64,000 nt of DNA from Microbacterium sp. LKL04 (GTDB taxonomy: Bacteria > Actinomycetota > Actinomycetes > Actinomycetales > Microbacteriaceae): the NCBI RefSeq assembly GCF_900102005.1, contig NZ_LT627736.1, positions 2,666,001 through 2,730,000 of the forward strand, in the 5' to 3' direction. This document shows, piece after piece, positions 26,401-34,906 of the stretch; the first letter of the stretch is position 1; every line of letters begins with the position of its first letter. Under the pieces are notes generated by a model. It did no database searches. It was not told the origin of the DNA and saw only the letters and a program-made list of their open reading frames with translations. A program made the position numbers and the translations under genes.

Positions 26401-29051
26401 TCACGGGCAGCTACGACGAGACCGCGATCTACGGCCGCGCACTCACGGCAGCCGAGGTGTCGCAGCACTACGCCGTCGGCTCCACGGGTCAGACGCCGAA
26501 CCTGCCTCCGACGGCCCAGTTCACCTACTCGCTCGAGCATCTCGCCGCGTCCTTCCAGGGATCGGGGTCATCGGATCCCGACGGGACGATCGCGTCGTAC
26601 GCGTGGGACTTCGGCGATGGCGACACGTCGACGGACGTCAACCCCTCGCACCGCTACCGTGCGGGTGGGGACTACACGGTCACGCTAAAGGTGACCGACG
26701 ACGACGGCGCCACGAACTCCGTGCAGGTGCCCATCACGGTCATCGCCAACGAGCCTCCGACCGCACGGGCTGCATGGAGCGCCGTCGGTCTCGATGCGAC
26801 GTTCTCCTCCTCCGGGTCGACGGACAGCGACGGATCGATCGCCGCATTCGCGTGGGACTTCGGGGACGGACGCACCGACACGGCACCGTCACCGAGCCAC
26901 ACGTACGCCGAGGCCGGCTCGTACACCGTCACGCTGACGGTCACGGACGACGACGGCGCGATCGCGAAGACCACGCTCGATGTGGTCGTCGCGGCACCGG
27001 TCAACGCGGCGCCGACGGCTGACTTCACCCCGACGGTGTCCGATCTCTCGGTCTCCGTCACCGGTGCGGCCTCAACGGACGCCGACGGCACGATCGCCTC
27101 GTACTCCTGGGCATTCGGCGACGGCGAAACCGCCACCGGCGTGACGGCGTCGCACGAGTACAAGAACGCCGGCGAGTACACGATCACCCTCACGGTGATC
27201 GATGACGACGGGGCGACCGGCTCGAAGACCGCAACGGTGACGGTGAAAGCCCCGTCCGCGGCCAAGCCCTTGTTCCTCGACGAGTTCTCGCGAACAGCGG
27301 GGTCGGGCTGGGGCACTGCCGATGTCGGGGGTGCCTGGTCGCTGCGCTCGGTCGCGAGCCGGTACTCGGTGGCGAACGGAAGCGGGAACCTGATCCTGCC
27401 GAAGGCGACCACCGTGTACGCCGACGCGACGTCGGTGAACACCGACCGAGTCCGCGTCGACGCCACGTTCTCGGTCGACAAGCTCGCCGAGGGCACGTAC
27501 GTCGCCGTCACCGGACGTCAGGTCGGCGCGGACAGCTATGTGCTCCGGGTGAGGATCAGCGCGGACGGGACCGGTCGCCTGTATGTGCTGCGCAACGGTT
27601 CGACGGCGATCGGTTCATCGTTCCTGCTGCCCTTCACGATCCAGGCCGGACAGAAGTACCACGCCATGTTCGACGTCACCGGAACGTCGCCGACGTCACT
27701 CAAGGCAAAGGTGTGGCCCGCCACGGGGGCTGAGCCGACCTGGCAGCGTGAAGTCACCGACGCGACGGCTGCGTTGCAGGCGCCCGGGCGGACCGGGGTC
27801 TTCGGATTCCTTCCCGCTGCGGTGACGAACGACCCTGTGACAGTCTCCTTCGATCGCATCGTCGCCACCGACCCGGATGCCGGAGTGCCCCCGACGGTCA
27901 ACTCCGCACCGACGGCGGCGTTCACGCACACGAAGGACGGCCTCAAGGTCGACGTCGACGGTGCGGGATCATCGGACTCCGACGGTTCCATCGCGTCGTA
28001 TGCGTGGCAGTTCGGGGACCCGGCCGGAAGCGTCGGCACCGGAGCCAAGGCGTCGCACACGTACGCGGCGGCGGGAACCTACACCGTTCGGCTGACCGTC
28101 ACCGACGACGACGGCGCGACGGCCACCGTCACCCATGAGGTGACGGTCGCCGCACCGGCCGCCAACGTGGCGCCGACAGCGGCGTTCACGCGGACACCGG
28201 CAGGGCTGACGGTCGCAGTCGACGGCAAGACGTCGAACGACCCCGACGGCACGATCGCGTCGCACGCCTGGCAGTTCGGGGATGCCGACGCGGGCACAGC
28301 GACAGGCGCCACGGCCTCGTACACCTATCGTGTGGCCGGGACCTACACGATCAGCCTCACCGTGACCGACGACGACGGTGCGACGGATACGAAGACGCAG
28401 CAGGTGACGGTCACGGCGCCCGCGCCGGGTGTCCTCTTCGCTGACGCCTTCGGTCGCTCGACGACCGCTGGCTGGGGGATGTCGGACAGCGGGGCGGCAT
28501 GGACGACCCGCGGTGCTGCGACCCGCTTCTCGGTCGCCGACGGAGTGGGCAAGTTCTCCGTCGGGGCCGGCACGTCGCTCTTCGCCGATACACCTGTCAT
28601 CGACAGCACGTCCACGACGATGAGCGGTTCTTTCACTGTCGACAAGGTAAACGAAGGCATGTACGTCGGTGTCATCGCTCGTCGAGTGGGGACCACCCAG
28701 TGGCTCGTTCGGGCTCGGATCGCGGCGGACGGCACCGTCAAGCTCAACGTCCTTCGCGGTGACAGCACGTCGGTCGGTGCGGCGGTGTCTCCGGCGGGAC
28801 TCACGGTCACTGCAGGACAGACCTACCGATTCGAGATCGACACCAAGACGACGACGACGACCGCGATCGCTGCGAAGTTCTGGAAGGCCGGGGACGCCGA
28901 GCCGACAGCGTGGCAGATCGAGCGCTCCGACGCGACCGCCGCACTGCAGGGGGCGGGATCGGCGGGACTGTACGGCTACCTGCCGAGTGCGACGGTGAAC
29001 GCGCCGGTTGCGCTGACGTTCGATGACCTCGAGATCGTGGCGGCGCCGTGA
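23448..29051 (+). CDS. Giant secreted LamG / PKD multidomain protein
   Basis: 1867 residues. Sec signal peptide 1-35 with cleavage near AIAA-DP. Residues 50-460 form a propeller-like region with repeated YxxGxF motifs (VYAAGQF, LYVTGSF, VFVGGYF, VAISGNF). An FN3-like module lies near 470-550. There are two LamG/concanavalin-like domains (about 558-785 and 792-1015, both with QWHH and YNGYWRVGGD). Five PKD domains follow: three at 1019-1270 and two at 1486-1660 (each ending VTDDDGA or similar). Two copies of a DxFxR...GWG domain lie at 1276-1478 and 1663-1867. No LPXTG or anchor is seen. Probably binds the envelope or extracellular polysaccharide. GTG start; strong leader hairpins lie upstream. 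Confidence 0.88.
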   Translation: MGTISAGRAAFSMMIATVVAAGLTFGVMPQAAIAADPPPAAAPSPLPETVTADALPTVQIDGGVVWSQVIVGNTVYAAGQFSNARPAGAAPGTNLSARGNILAYNLTTGALITSFAPTFNNRINELAASPDGTKLYVTGSFSQVNGQNRQRFAVLDIPSGNLVSGTVSLNNIGKAISATADGVFVGGYFTSVAGQPRQRIVKLNSAGTAVQPFAVPVDNGQVQSIAVNPAGDRVAISGNFTSVGGGDKPGFGLYLADASSGTGLPLPANTQVRNAGETAGFMSLATDGSKFYGAGWHFGGTGNVEGTFAVNWADGAIAWIEDCHGDTYDIAIVNDIAYSASHKHYCGNSGGFPQTDPWSFYHSTAWTTDARGTNTGDIYGYPDHPGTPRPELLNWFPQTTPGNFTGTGQAVWTVTGNSDYVIYGGEFPVVNGTRQQGLVRYGTRALAPNKQGPRFSGDAWSFSAKSFSSGEVRVRYQTNWDRDDTTLTYRVYRDSEASAPISEKTISTVFWKPQSQTLTDADQQPGSSHRYRVVATDPYGNVAKSSWITVTVSDAVLGDYAKDVFKDDAEHFWRLSDPDSASSSDWAGTSDLTITGTVESAAGAIASDPDTAKNFSNGAFGATTDSIEGPGTFTVESWVKTTSTAGGKIIGFGNSSSGNSNSYDRHVYMDNDGRIWFGVHPGGVRTVNSGAGYNDGQWHHIVASLSADGMKLYLDGRRVAQRADTTSGQSYNGYWRVGGDNIGGWPNQPSSSHLTGTIDDVAVYRQALTLAEVQSHYRKSGRTLDVPEAPADAYGAVVYNSEPDLYWRYSEKSGTSVADSSISGYAGAIAGTVTRDVPGAISGTSDPGISLSGWSNVHSVAQFGSPGAFTAETWFQTTSTQGGKIIGFGDAQAGTSSNYDRHVYMQDNGQLVFGTWTGQANTITSPSAYNNGQWHHMVATQGPAGMAMYVDGVQVGTNPQTQAQGYNGYWRVGGDTTWGSSSPFLTGSYDETAIYGRALTAAEVSQHYAVGSTGQTPNLPPTAQFTYSLEHLAASFQGSGSSDPDGTIASYAWDFGDGDTSTDVNPSHRYRAGGDYTVTLKVTDDDGATNSVQVPITVIANEPPTARAAWSAVGLDATFSSSGSTDSDGSIAAFAWDFGDGRTDTAPSPSHTYAEAGSYTVTLTVTDDDGAIAKTTLDVVVAAPVNAAPTADFTPTVSDLSVSVTGAASTDADGTIASYSWAFGDGETATGVTASHEYKNAGEYTITLTVIDDDGATGSKTATVTVKAPSAAKPLFLDEFSRTAGSGWGTADVGGAWSLRSVASRYSVANGSGNLILPKATTVYADATSVNTDRVRVDATFSVDKLAEGTYVAVTGRQVGADSYVLRVRISADGTGRLYVLRNGSTAIGSSFLLPFTIQAGQKYHAMFDVTGTSPTSLKAKVWPATGAEPTWQREVTDATAALQAPGRTGVFGFLPAAVTNDPVTVSFDRIVATDPDAGVPPTVNSAPTAAFTHTKDGLKVDVDGAGSSDSDGSIASYAWQFGDPAGSVGTGAKASHTYAAAGTYTVRLTVTDDDGATATVTHEVTVAAPAANVAPTAAFTRTPAGLTVAVDGKTSNDPDGTIASHAWQFGDADAGTATGATASYTYRVAGTYTISLTVTDDDGATDTKTQQVTVTAPAPGVLFADAFGRSTTAGWGMSDSGAAWTTRGAATRFSVADGVGKFSVGAGTSLFADTPVIDSTSTTMSGSFTVDKVNEGMYVGVIARRVGTTQWLVRARIAADGTVKLNVLRGDSTSVGAAVSPAGLTVTAGQTYRFEIDTKTTTTTAIAAKFWKAGDAEPTAWQIERSDATAALQGAGSAGLYGYLPSATVNAPVALTFDDLEIVAAP
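25120..26490 (+). repeat. Two tandem LamG-type domains
   Basis: The two halves share TTSTxGGKIIGFG, SYDRHVYM or NYDRHVYM, NDGQWHH or NNGQWHH, and GYWRVGGD, so this is an internal duplication within the 1867-residue protein. Confidence 0.85.
26506..28415 (+). repeat. Five PKD domain repeats (three, then two)
   Basis: Repeat units of about 83-90 codons start near 26506, 26755, 27010, 27903 and 28170. Each has SxDxDG(T/S)IA, W-x-F-G-D and V-T/I-D-D-D-G-A. The third and fourth are separated by a DxFxR...GWG domain (27274-27884). Confidence 0.85.
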
Positions 29052-29073
29052 CCGTAGGAGGCGTGCGGAGCGA

Positions 29074-30186
29074 GTGAACTCGATCGCTCGAGACCTGCGC
29101 GTCGTCCAGCTCTACGAGGTGGTGAGGAGCGCGCACCTGGAGCGGGCCGCGGCCGTCGAGCCGCGGCCCGTCATCTTGTACCGCCGCAACAGGTACGATT
29201 TCGACCCATCACTCGTCGAGGCGTCCAACGCGCAGCGTCGGGGGCTGTGGCGGTCGATCGTCTATGCACTGTCCACGGACGTCGACATCGTCGAAGTGAA
29301 CGAGCCGCTCTCAGGCGATTCGTCGTTGCCGAGTGTGTTGTTCATCGCCGCGGCACGGTTCCGAGCCGCACTCCGACGCCGCCCGCGCCCCCTGGCCGTC
29401 TCCTACGCCATCGAGAACTTCGATCAGGACGTGCTGGTACGGAATCTTCCGCCGAAGGCGAGGATCCGCCACCGACTGCGTCACCTCGCCACACCCATCT
29501 TGTGGCGATCGCTGGACCGGATCGTGTACGGCACCGCGGGAGCGCGAGCCCTGTACGGCAAGGTGTTCGGTGAGACAGTCCGCCGACCCGTCGGCACGCT
29601 GATCGAGGCTTTGCCTGCGCCGGCAGGGGGAACGGATGCCGCACGTGATCCGATCATCCTGTTCCTCGGCGACTTGTCGGAGCGGAAAGGGTTCCTCGAC
29701 GTCGTCGCTGCGTGGCCCCGGGTGAGGTCGGCGGTACCGCAAGCCCGTCTGCTGATCGTCGGGCGCGGCGCGGGCTCCGAGGAGGCAGCGGCTCTCGCGT
29801 CAGCCGATGAGATGGTCACGACCGTCATCGACCCCCCTCGCGCTCACATCGCACAGTTGCTCGGCGAGGCGAAGGTCCTGGTCCTCCCGTCGCGTCGTCG
29901 ACCGCTGTGGCGGGAGCAGGTGGGGTTGCCGATCATTGAGGGACTGGCGGCCGGGTGCCTCGTCGTGACGACCACGGAGACCGGTATCGCGGAGTGGCTC
30001 TCGGGCCATGGTCACTGGGTGATCCCTGAACCGGAGGCTCCGGCCGCCCTCGGGGCGGCGCTCATCGAGGCGGTCGGCAGTTCTCGCGACCCGGCCGACG
30101 TGCGTTCGGATCTGCCCCGCGTCGATGGGCGGCAGGCGGCGCACGAATGGATGCACCGGGTCGACGACTCTACCGGGATCGGATGA
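29074..30186 (+). CDS. Glycosyltransferase family 4
   Basis: 370 residues from the GTG at 29074; the frame is open further upstream but overlaps the giant gene, and AGGAGG stands 12 bases before this start. The GT-B C-terminal domain is clear: IILFLGDLSERKGFLDVV, LLIVGRGAGSEE, and the donor site EQVGLPIIEGLAAGCLVVTT, with Glu in the E-x7-E position. The N-terminal acceptor domain is less conserved. It lies 22 bases after the giant secreted protein, probably in one transcript. Its last 17 bases overlap the convergent glycosyltransferase gene. Confidence 0.87.
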   Translation: MNSIARDLRVVQLYEVVRSAHLERAAAVEPRPVILYRRNRYDFDPSLVEASNAQRRGLWRSIVYALSTDVDIVEVNEPLSGDSSLPSVLFIAAARFRAALRRRPRPLAVSYAIENFDQDVLVRNLPPKARIRHRLRHLATPILWRSLDRIVYGTAGARALYGKVFGETVRRPVGTLIEALPAPAGGTDAARDPIILFLGDLSERKGFLDVVAAWPRVRSAVPQARLLIVGRGAGSEEAAALASADEMVTTVIDPPRAHIAQLLGEAKVLVLPSRRRPLWREQVGLPIIEGLAAGCLVVTTTETGIAEWLSGHGHWVIPEPEAPAALGAALIEAVGSSRDPADVRSDLPRVDGRQAAHEWMHRVDDSTGIG

Positions 30187-31210
30187 CGTCGGCTATCCGC
30201 CCGGCGAGATGCGCGGTGGTGAATCCCGCTTCGACGTGGGCGCGTGCAGCGTCCCCCGCGGCGGACGCCGACGCCGGGTCGTCGAGCAGAGCCAGGGTTT
30301 CGCGAGCGAGCCCGCCGGCGTCGCCGACATCGACCATGCGCACGGCCGAGGTCCCTCCGAAATAGTCGTCCATCCCGGGCGTGCGCGTGATCACCAGCGG
30401 GCGCCCTGTGGCGAGGGCCTCCAGGCCGACCGTCATGCCCGACACGTGAAGGTTCGGACGGGTCGCGATGGTGACCACAGATGCACGCGCGTAGAGATCG
30501 CGCAGCTCGGCGTGCGTGAGATACGGGATGACCGTCACGCCGTCAGGTGGGTCGATGCTGGTCTTGCTCTGCACCACGATCTCAACGTCGGGACGGGCGC
30601 GTCGCAGCACCGTCATCGCGTGGAGCAAGGTCTCCGGATCTCGATCGCGGTCACCGCCGACGCTCACGATGAGCGGGCGCGTGGGATATGCCACGTGCCG
30701 GAAGAAGTCATGGTCCACCCCGAAGCGGACGTAGTGGACCGGAGGTGCCCCTGAGCCGAGGAAGTCGGTGAGGGGAGCGGTCTGAGCATCCGAGAGGACC
30801 CACAGTCCATCCATTCGCCTCATCGAGCGTCGCATTCCTCGGAACGGTGATTCCCCCCGTCGTGCGACACTGTCGGTGAGCCAGACGACGCCTGAATAGC
30901 GCGCGCTCAGCGAGCCGGTGGTCGACAGGAGGGCTCCCGCGTTCTCATCCCATGTGACTCCCACGGGACCCCCGCTCCGTCGCCCGGGAGGGAAGAGGGC
31001 TTTCACGCGTCGGGCCGCGCGGCCCGCTGATGACACGTCCGGGAGGTTCCGTGCCGTGACGCCGGCCAGGAGCTCCTCGAGTCGGTTCAGTCCGTACGGC
31101 CACCGATCCGGGGCCGCACCCGCCGCGTGGCGCTCGCGCCATGCGGACAGGTCGCGACTTGCGGGATAGAAGACGACGACGCCCGCACCGCCCCCCGTAG
31201 CCACGATCAC
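30170..31210 (-). CDS. Glycosyltransferase family 4
   Basis: 346 residues. GT-B pattern: VGVTWDENAGALL in the acceptor half, RPLIVSVGGDRDRDPETLLHAM at the start of the donor half, VTIATRPNLHVSGMTVGLEALATG with the donor-binding Glu, and a helical C-terminal tail. No Shine-Dalgarno is visible. A TACGAT box followed 6 bases later by a GTG at 31204 allows a leaderless start two codons inside the stated one. The 3' end overlaps the convergent GT4 gene by 17 bases. Confidence 0.83.
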   Translation of the reverse strand: MIVATGGGAGVVVFYPASRDLSAWRERHAAGAAPDRWPYGLNRLEELLAGVTARNLPDVSSAGRAARRVKALFPPGRRSGGPVGVTWDENAGALLSTTGSLSARYSGVVWLTDSVARRGESPFRGMRRSMRRMDGLWVLSDAQTAPLTDFLGSGAPPVHYVRFGVDHDFFRHVAYPTRPLIVSVGGDRDRDPETLLHAMTVLRRARPDVEIVVQSKTSIDPPDGVTVIPYLTHAELRDLYARASVVTIATRPNLHVSGMTVGLEALATGRPLVITRTPGMDDYFGGTSAVRMVDVGDAGGLARETLALLDDPASASAAGDAARAHVEAGFTTAHLAGRIADVIRSR

Positions 31211-31250
31211 ATCGTATGCGTCGCATGTGACGCGTGGCTACGGCGGGGTG

Positions 31251-33680
31251 TCACCGATCGAGTGGAGCGGTGAATGCGCCGGCTCGCTTGGTGCCTGCGG
31301 CGACCCCGAGGGCCGAGGCGATGTCCGACGGCAACCCGCCAAGCGACGCGCGCGGGGAGGCGAGCACATCACTGCGCAACCCGAGCGACGAGGTGAGGAT
31401 CGGGCTACCGGTCCACAGCGCGGAGCTCTTGTCGTTGCCCGTGAAAGCCGCCACCTCCGAAAGGGTCTTCAGGCTCTTCGTCCCCGAGGATCCGTTCGCC
31501 CAGCAGGCCAGGTTCGCCGGCGTCGACGAGTCGCGTCGGTAGTAGAGGTTGTTCTCCATCCACGCGCCGACGCCGGCGCCGGCGAGTCGCCGCTCGGTGT
31601 CTTGAGCGAGCACGGGACAGGAGCCCGACCCGGTGCTGAAGGAGATGACGTTGTTCCGCACGACGACGTCATCCAGAACCCACGGGGCGACGGACTTCAG
31701 AGCCGTGTTCGTCTGACGGCGCTCATCCTGCCAGAACAAGATGGCTCGCCCGCCGGCGTCGATGGTGTTGTTCCAGATCCGGACGTCACCGCTGTTCATC
31801 ACATGTATGTCGGCACCGTTCCGCGAGAAGACATTGTCCGCGACGATCGCCTGCTGGCTGAGTTCGAGCTGAACACCGGCGGTCTTGTTGTCGGCCACAG
31901 TGTTGCTCGTCACCTCGACGTCCCGCGAGTTGATATCGAACCACACGCCGGCGCTGTCGTTGTCGTCGACGATGTTGCCGTCGATACGGACATCGTTCGA
32001 GTCGGTGATCTTCACCCCGCCCGAGACGGGCGCGGGTTTGAAGCTCTGCGTGTTGTTCCCCCTGATGATCGAGTCGGTCAGGGCGAGGTTCGCCACCTTG
32101 TTGACGCCGAGACCCAGCAAGCCGTTGTCCTGAAGTGTGACCCGGTGGAACTTCTTGAAGTCGTTCCAGGCGAAGACACCGACCGTGGCGTTGTCCCGGA
32201 CGACCATGTTCTCAAGGGTGATGTCGTCGACCTCCGCGGTGACCGTACCCATCATCGAGAGGGTCGTCGCGTATCGTTCGACTCCGAACCCGCGCAGTGT
32301 GGTGTGCTTGCCCTGGATCTTGAAGGCGCGCGTCAGTGTGCTGGCCTCCACCCGCTTGCCCGTCGGGTCGGAGCCGACCAGCAGTCGCTTTCCGCCTTCG
32401 TCCACGTAGAACGTGCCGGCCGTCACCGCGCTCGCCGAGCTGACCTGGGTGAGGCGCTTGTCGTTGATCCATACCTGATCGGGGTACCCGGCGAGCGGGT
32501 TCGCTCCGTCGACGAACCGGCGGGTCTCATCCTTCCCCGCCGTGAACGACACGGTGTGGTCGAATTTGTGCGTCCAGCCGGCCTTCACCCAGACGTTGCC
32601 CGACTTGACCCAGCCGGTCACCGGTGAACTGCCGTCGAACCACACTGCTTCGCCGGGGTAGGCCTGGATCGTCAGCGCCTTGTTGTAGCCGACGTAGACG
32701 TACTCGCGGTACGTCCCGCCCCGGAGGACGATCGTCGATCCGGACGGTGCCTTCGAGACTGCGTAGGCGGCACTTCCATACGGATCGCCCGCGGTGCCGG
32801 AGCCTGTCTGCGTTCCCTTGGGAGCGACGAATATCGCGCGTGCCGGAACGGGGTACGTCGTCGTGCCGACGGGAGCGCTGCCCACAGCCTTGTCGCTGCT
32901 CGAGGGCGGTGTAGGTGTCGGCGCTGGCGAGGTGGACGCCGGGTCCGAGACTCCGACGTCGTCGAGACGGACGGTCGAGGATGGCGAGCTCCCCGACAAG
33001 TAGGACGCGATGGCCGGGTAACCCGCGCGGGAGATGCGCTGTGCGCTGGTGTCGTCGTAGACCGCCTGCCACGCGGGCTTGGTCGATCCTTGAGTCCAGA
33101 TGCGAGCGCGCAGCTGGACCGGCGACGAACCGGTCACGGAGAACTCCACGTTGACGCGCGTTCCGGCCGCAAGGCTCGAGATCGGCTTCACCGAACGCAG
33201 CACGGCCTCTCGGCCGGATCCGCCGTCGAACCGGCTGATCCAGAGGTTGACGCCCGTTTTTCCGAACCCGACCCGGGCCTGGTAGGAGAACTTGCCGTCG
33301 GATCGGAGTGCCAGCGAGACGGTCGAACCGTTTCCCGTCGTCGTCGGCTTCTCCGGCCAGACGGTGGCTCCCAGGACAGCGTCGGTGAGCGAGGTCGAGC
33401 GGATCGCCTGCTCCGCGGACGTTCCGGGCGTCAGGGTGATCGCGGCGGCTCCGTCGCGGACACTCGTCGATCGCGGGGACGAGGCGGTCCACGCATCGCC
33501 GGAGGTCGACGTGCCCCACCCTTCCGCCACGGTGCGGCTGAAGGTGTCCTGGACGTGCGTGGCGGCGGTCGCCGCGGGTGCGGTCGCGGCAGATCCCGCC
33601 GCGATGAGTGCGAGAGCCACAGCGGTGGCGGCAGCCCGGACGCGGAATCGGGCGCGCGTGAGGGCAGGAGGATGTGTCAT
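31251..33680 (-). CDS. Secreted right-handed beta-helix protein
   Basis: 809 residues. Signal peptide 1-40 (basic start, Ala-rich core, ATA-A-THV cleavage area). Residues 42-248 form the DxFxR...GWG domain also found twice in the 1867-residue protein. A Ser/Pro/Thr linker follows (250-280), then a parallel beta-helix domain (285-790) with many N-x-(I/V)-x-x-N ladders, such as DNATVGVFAWNDF and NTVADNKTAGVQLELS. The fold is typical of polysaccharide lyases and epimerases, but the catalytic residues cannot be assigned by eye. Likely cleaves, modifies or binds the exported polysaccharide. It is transcribed toward a GT4 gene, with 40 bases between them. Confidence 0.85.
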   Translation of the reverse strand: MTHPPALTRARFRVRAAATAVALALIAAGSAATAPAATAATHVQDTFSRTVAEGWGTSTSGDAWTASSPRSTSVRDGAAAITLTPGTSAEQAIRSTSLTDAVLGATVWPEKPTTTGNGSTVSLALRSDGKFSYQARVGFGKTGVNLWISRFDGGSGREAVLRSVKPISSLAAGTRVNVEFSVTGSSPVQLRARIWTQGSTKPAWQAVYDDTSAQRISRAGYPAIASYLSGSSPSSTVRLDDVGVSDPASTSPAPTPTPPSSSDKAVGSAPVGTTTYPVPARAIFVAPKGTQTGSGTAGDPYGSAAYAVSKAPSGSTIVLRGGTYREYVYVGYNKALTIQAYPGEAVWFDGSSPVTGWVKSGNVWVKAGWTHKFDHTVSFTAGKDETRRFVDGANPLAGYPDQVWINDKRLTQVSSASAVTAGTFYVDEGGKRLLVGSDPTGKRVEASTLTRAFKIQGKHTTLRGFGVERYATTLSMMGTVTAEVDDITLENMVVRDNATVGVFAWNDFKKFHRVTLQDNGLLGLGVNKVANLALTDSIIRGNNTQSFKPAPVSGGVKITDSNDVRIDGNIVDDNDSAGVWFDINSRDVEVTSNTVADNKTAGVQLELSQQAIVADNVFSRNGADIHVMNSGDVRIWNNTIDAGGRAILFWQDERRQTNTALKSVAPWVLDDVVVRNNVISFSTGSGSCPVLAQDTERRLAGAGVGAWMENNLYYRRDSSTPANLACWANGSSGTKSLKTLSEVAAFTGNDKSSALWTGSPILTSSLGLRSDVLASPRASLGGLPSDIASALGVAAGTKRAGAFTAPLDR
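32937..33557 (-). other. Third copy of the DxFxR...GWG domain
   Basis: Begins with DTFSRTVAEGWGTS, like DEFSRTAGSGWGTA and DAFGRSTTAGWGMS in the giant protein. The shared order continues with a K/R-x-W segment, W-Q-x-x-x-D-x-(T/S) and a terminal V-x-(F/L)-D-D/R-(I/V/L) strand. Confidence 0.7.
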
Positions 33681-33838
33681 ATCAGCGGGTCGCCTTCGGG
33701 TGGGGGTGGCGCGGATGAATGCTCATCAGATCACGGGGCGTGCTCTCAGCCGCGTGCCATGAGACACTTTTCATCTGTGCAGGGGTGCACGGCATTCTGC
33801 GGACGGGGCTTGGTCCGCGCTGATGATGGGGGGTCATC
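33681..33838. promoter_or_regulatory. Divergent intergenic region, beta-helix and acyltransferase genes
   Basis: 158 bases. Contains TGGGGGTGGCGCGGATGA at 33701, nearly the same as 20611-20628, and GGGGGG at 33828-33833 that serves as the ribosome-binding site for the GTG at 33839. No confident -10/-35 pair was found. Confidence 0.35.
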
Positions 33839-34906
33839 GTGTGGGGTTCGCTGTGGCGATCAGCGCCGCCGTCGCACGACGGTCGGATCGAATGGGTGGA
33901 TGCCGGCAAAGGGCTGGCGATCGCGCTGGTCGTCCTGTTCCACTCGGCGCGCTGGTTCGCTGGAGTGGCGGGCGATGTCTCAGGCTGGTTGTGGATCAAC
34001 GACATTCTCGCCACGATGCGGATGCCCTTGTTCTTCACCTTGGCCGGGCTGTTCGCCGCCAAGTGGGCGACGGTGCCGCTCGCGCAGCTCTGGAACGCCA
34101 AGCTCCGCCTCTTCGTGTGGGTCTTCCTCCTCTGGGAGTTGCTCGGCCTCGGCCCCTACCTGATCGGTCAGGCGGCGCACGGCATCGAGATCAATCCGCG
34201 GAGAGAGATCTTCGACACCGCGATCTCTCCACTCATCCCTCGTTTCGAGCTCTGGTTCATCTGGGCGCTGGCCCTGTTCTTCCTTCTCAACAGGGCGCTA
34301 CGGGCCGTGCCGACGGCCGTCACGCTGTCCACAGCCGCCCTCGTGTCCGTCATCGGGTTCACCGGCATCCTCCCGCTCCCGTCGCCGAGTTGGACGGGGG
34401 TCTGCAAGTACTACGTGTTCTTCCTCATCGGGATGACGTGGCGGCGCGCGTTGTTCGCCTACGCGGCGCGCAGCGGATGGGTTCTGCGCAGCCTGGTCGT
34501 CGTCGCGTGGGCCGCGGCGGCGTGGGCCGTCACGGTGTTCGACCTGAGTCGGATCCCCGGGGTGTACCCCGCTCTGGCGTGCGTGGGCGTGCTCGCGGGC
34601 ATCGCCATCAGCCAGGTCCTGCAGTGGTCCGCCTGGATCGTGGGCCTGGGGTCCCGGACACTGCCGGTCTACCTCGCGCACACGCCCATCGTCATCCTGC
34701 TCGCCGCCGCTGTCGCGCTGGTCGCGGACCACACCGTGGTCCGAACGGCGGCCCCGGTGCTACCGGCGGCTGCGGCACTCGCCGCGATCGGCCTCTCGCT
34801 GGGCCTGTACCGGATCTCGCGACGGACGTTCCTCAGGTTCCTCTTCGATCCGCCGCCGCGGCTCCTTGTGGCGCACCCTGCCGGACCGACGAGCGCTGCG
34901 CGATGA
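33839..34906 (+). CDS. Acyltransferase family 3 membrane protein
   Basis: 355 residues with about ten membrane helices. The N-terminal motif WVDAGKGLAIALVVLFHSARWF carries the His of the OafA/acyltransferase-3 active site (R/K-G-x-x-I-x-x-V...H), and TMRMPLFFTLAGLF matches the next conserved stretch. These enzymes add acetyl or other acyl groups to exported sugars. The start GTG has a G-run 5 bases before it. The 3' end overlaps the convergent Wzy-like gene by 74 bases, an unusually long antisense overlap. Confidence 0.87.
   Translation: MWGSLWRSAPPSHDGRIEWVDAGKGLAIALVVLFHSARWFAGVAGDVSGWLWINDILATMRMPLFFTLAGLFAAKWATVPLAQLWNAKLRLFVWVFLLWELLGLGPYLIGQAAHGIEINPRREIFDTAISPLIPRFELWFIWALALFFLLNRALRAVPTAVTLSTAALVSVIGFTGILPLPSPSWTGVCKYYVFFLIGMTWRRALFAYAARSGWVLRSLVVVAWAAAAWAVTVFDLSRIPGVYPALACVGVLAGIAISQVLQWSAWIVGLGSRTLPVYLAHTPIVILLAAAVALVADHTVVRTAAPVLPAAAALAAIGLSLGLYRISRRTFLRFLFDPPPRLLVAHPAGPTSAAR

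Noticed and set aside
24156..26540. 794-codon minus-strand open frame inside the giant secreted gene
   Set aside because: Shadow of the real gene; no start signal and Arg/Val/Gly-biased sequence without domains.
26506..28415. CRISPR-like or minisatellite array
   Set aside because: The periodicity of about 250-265 bases comes from in-frame PKD domains, not from short direct repeats with spacers.
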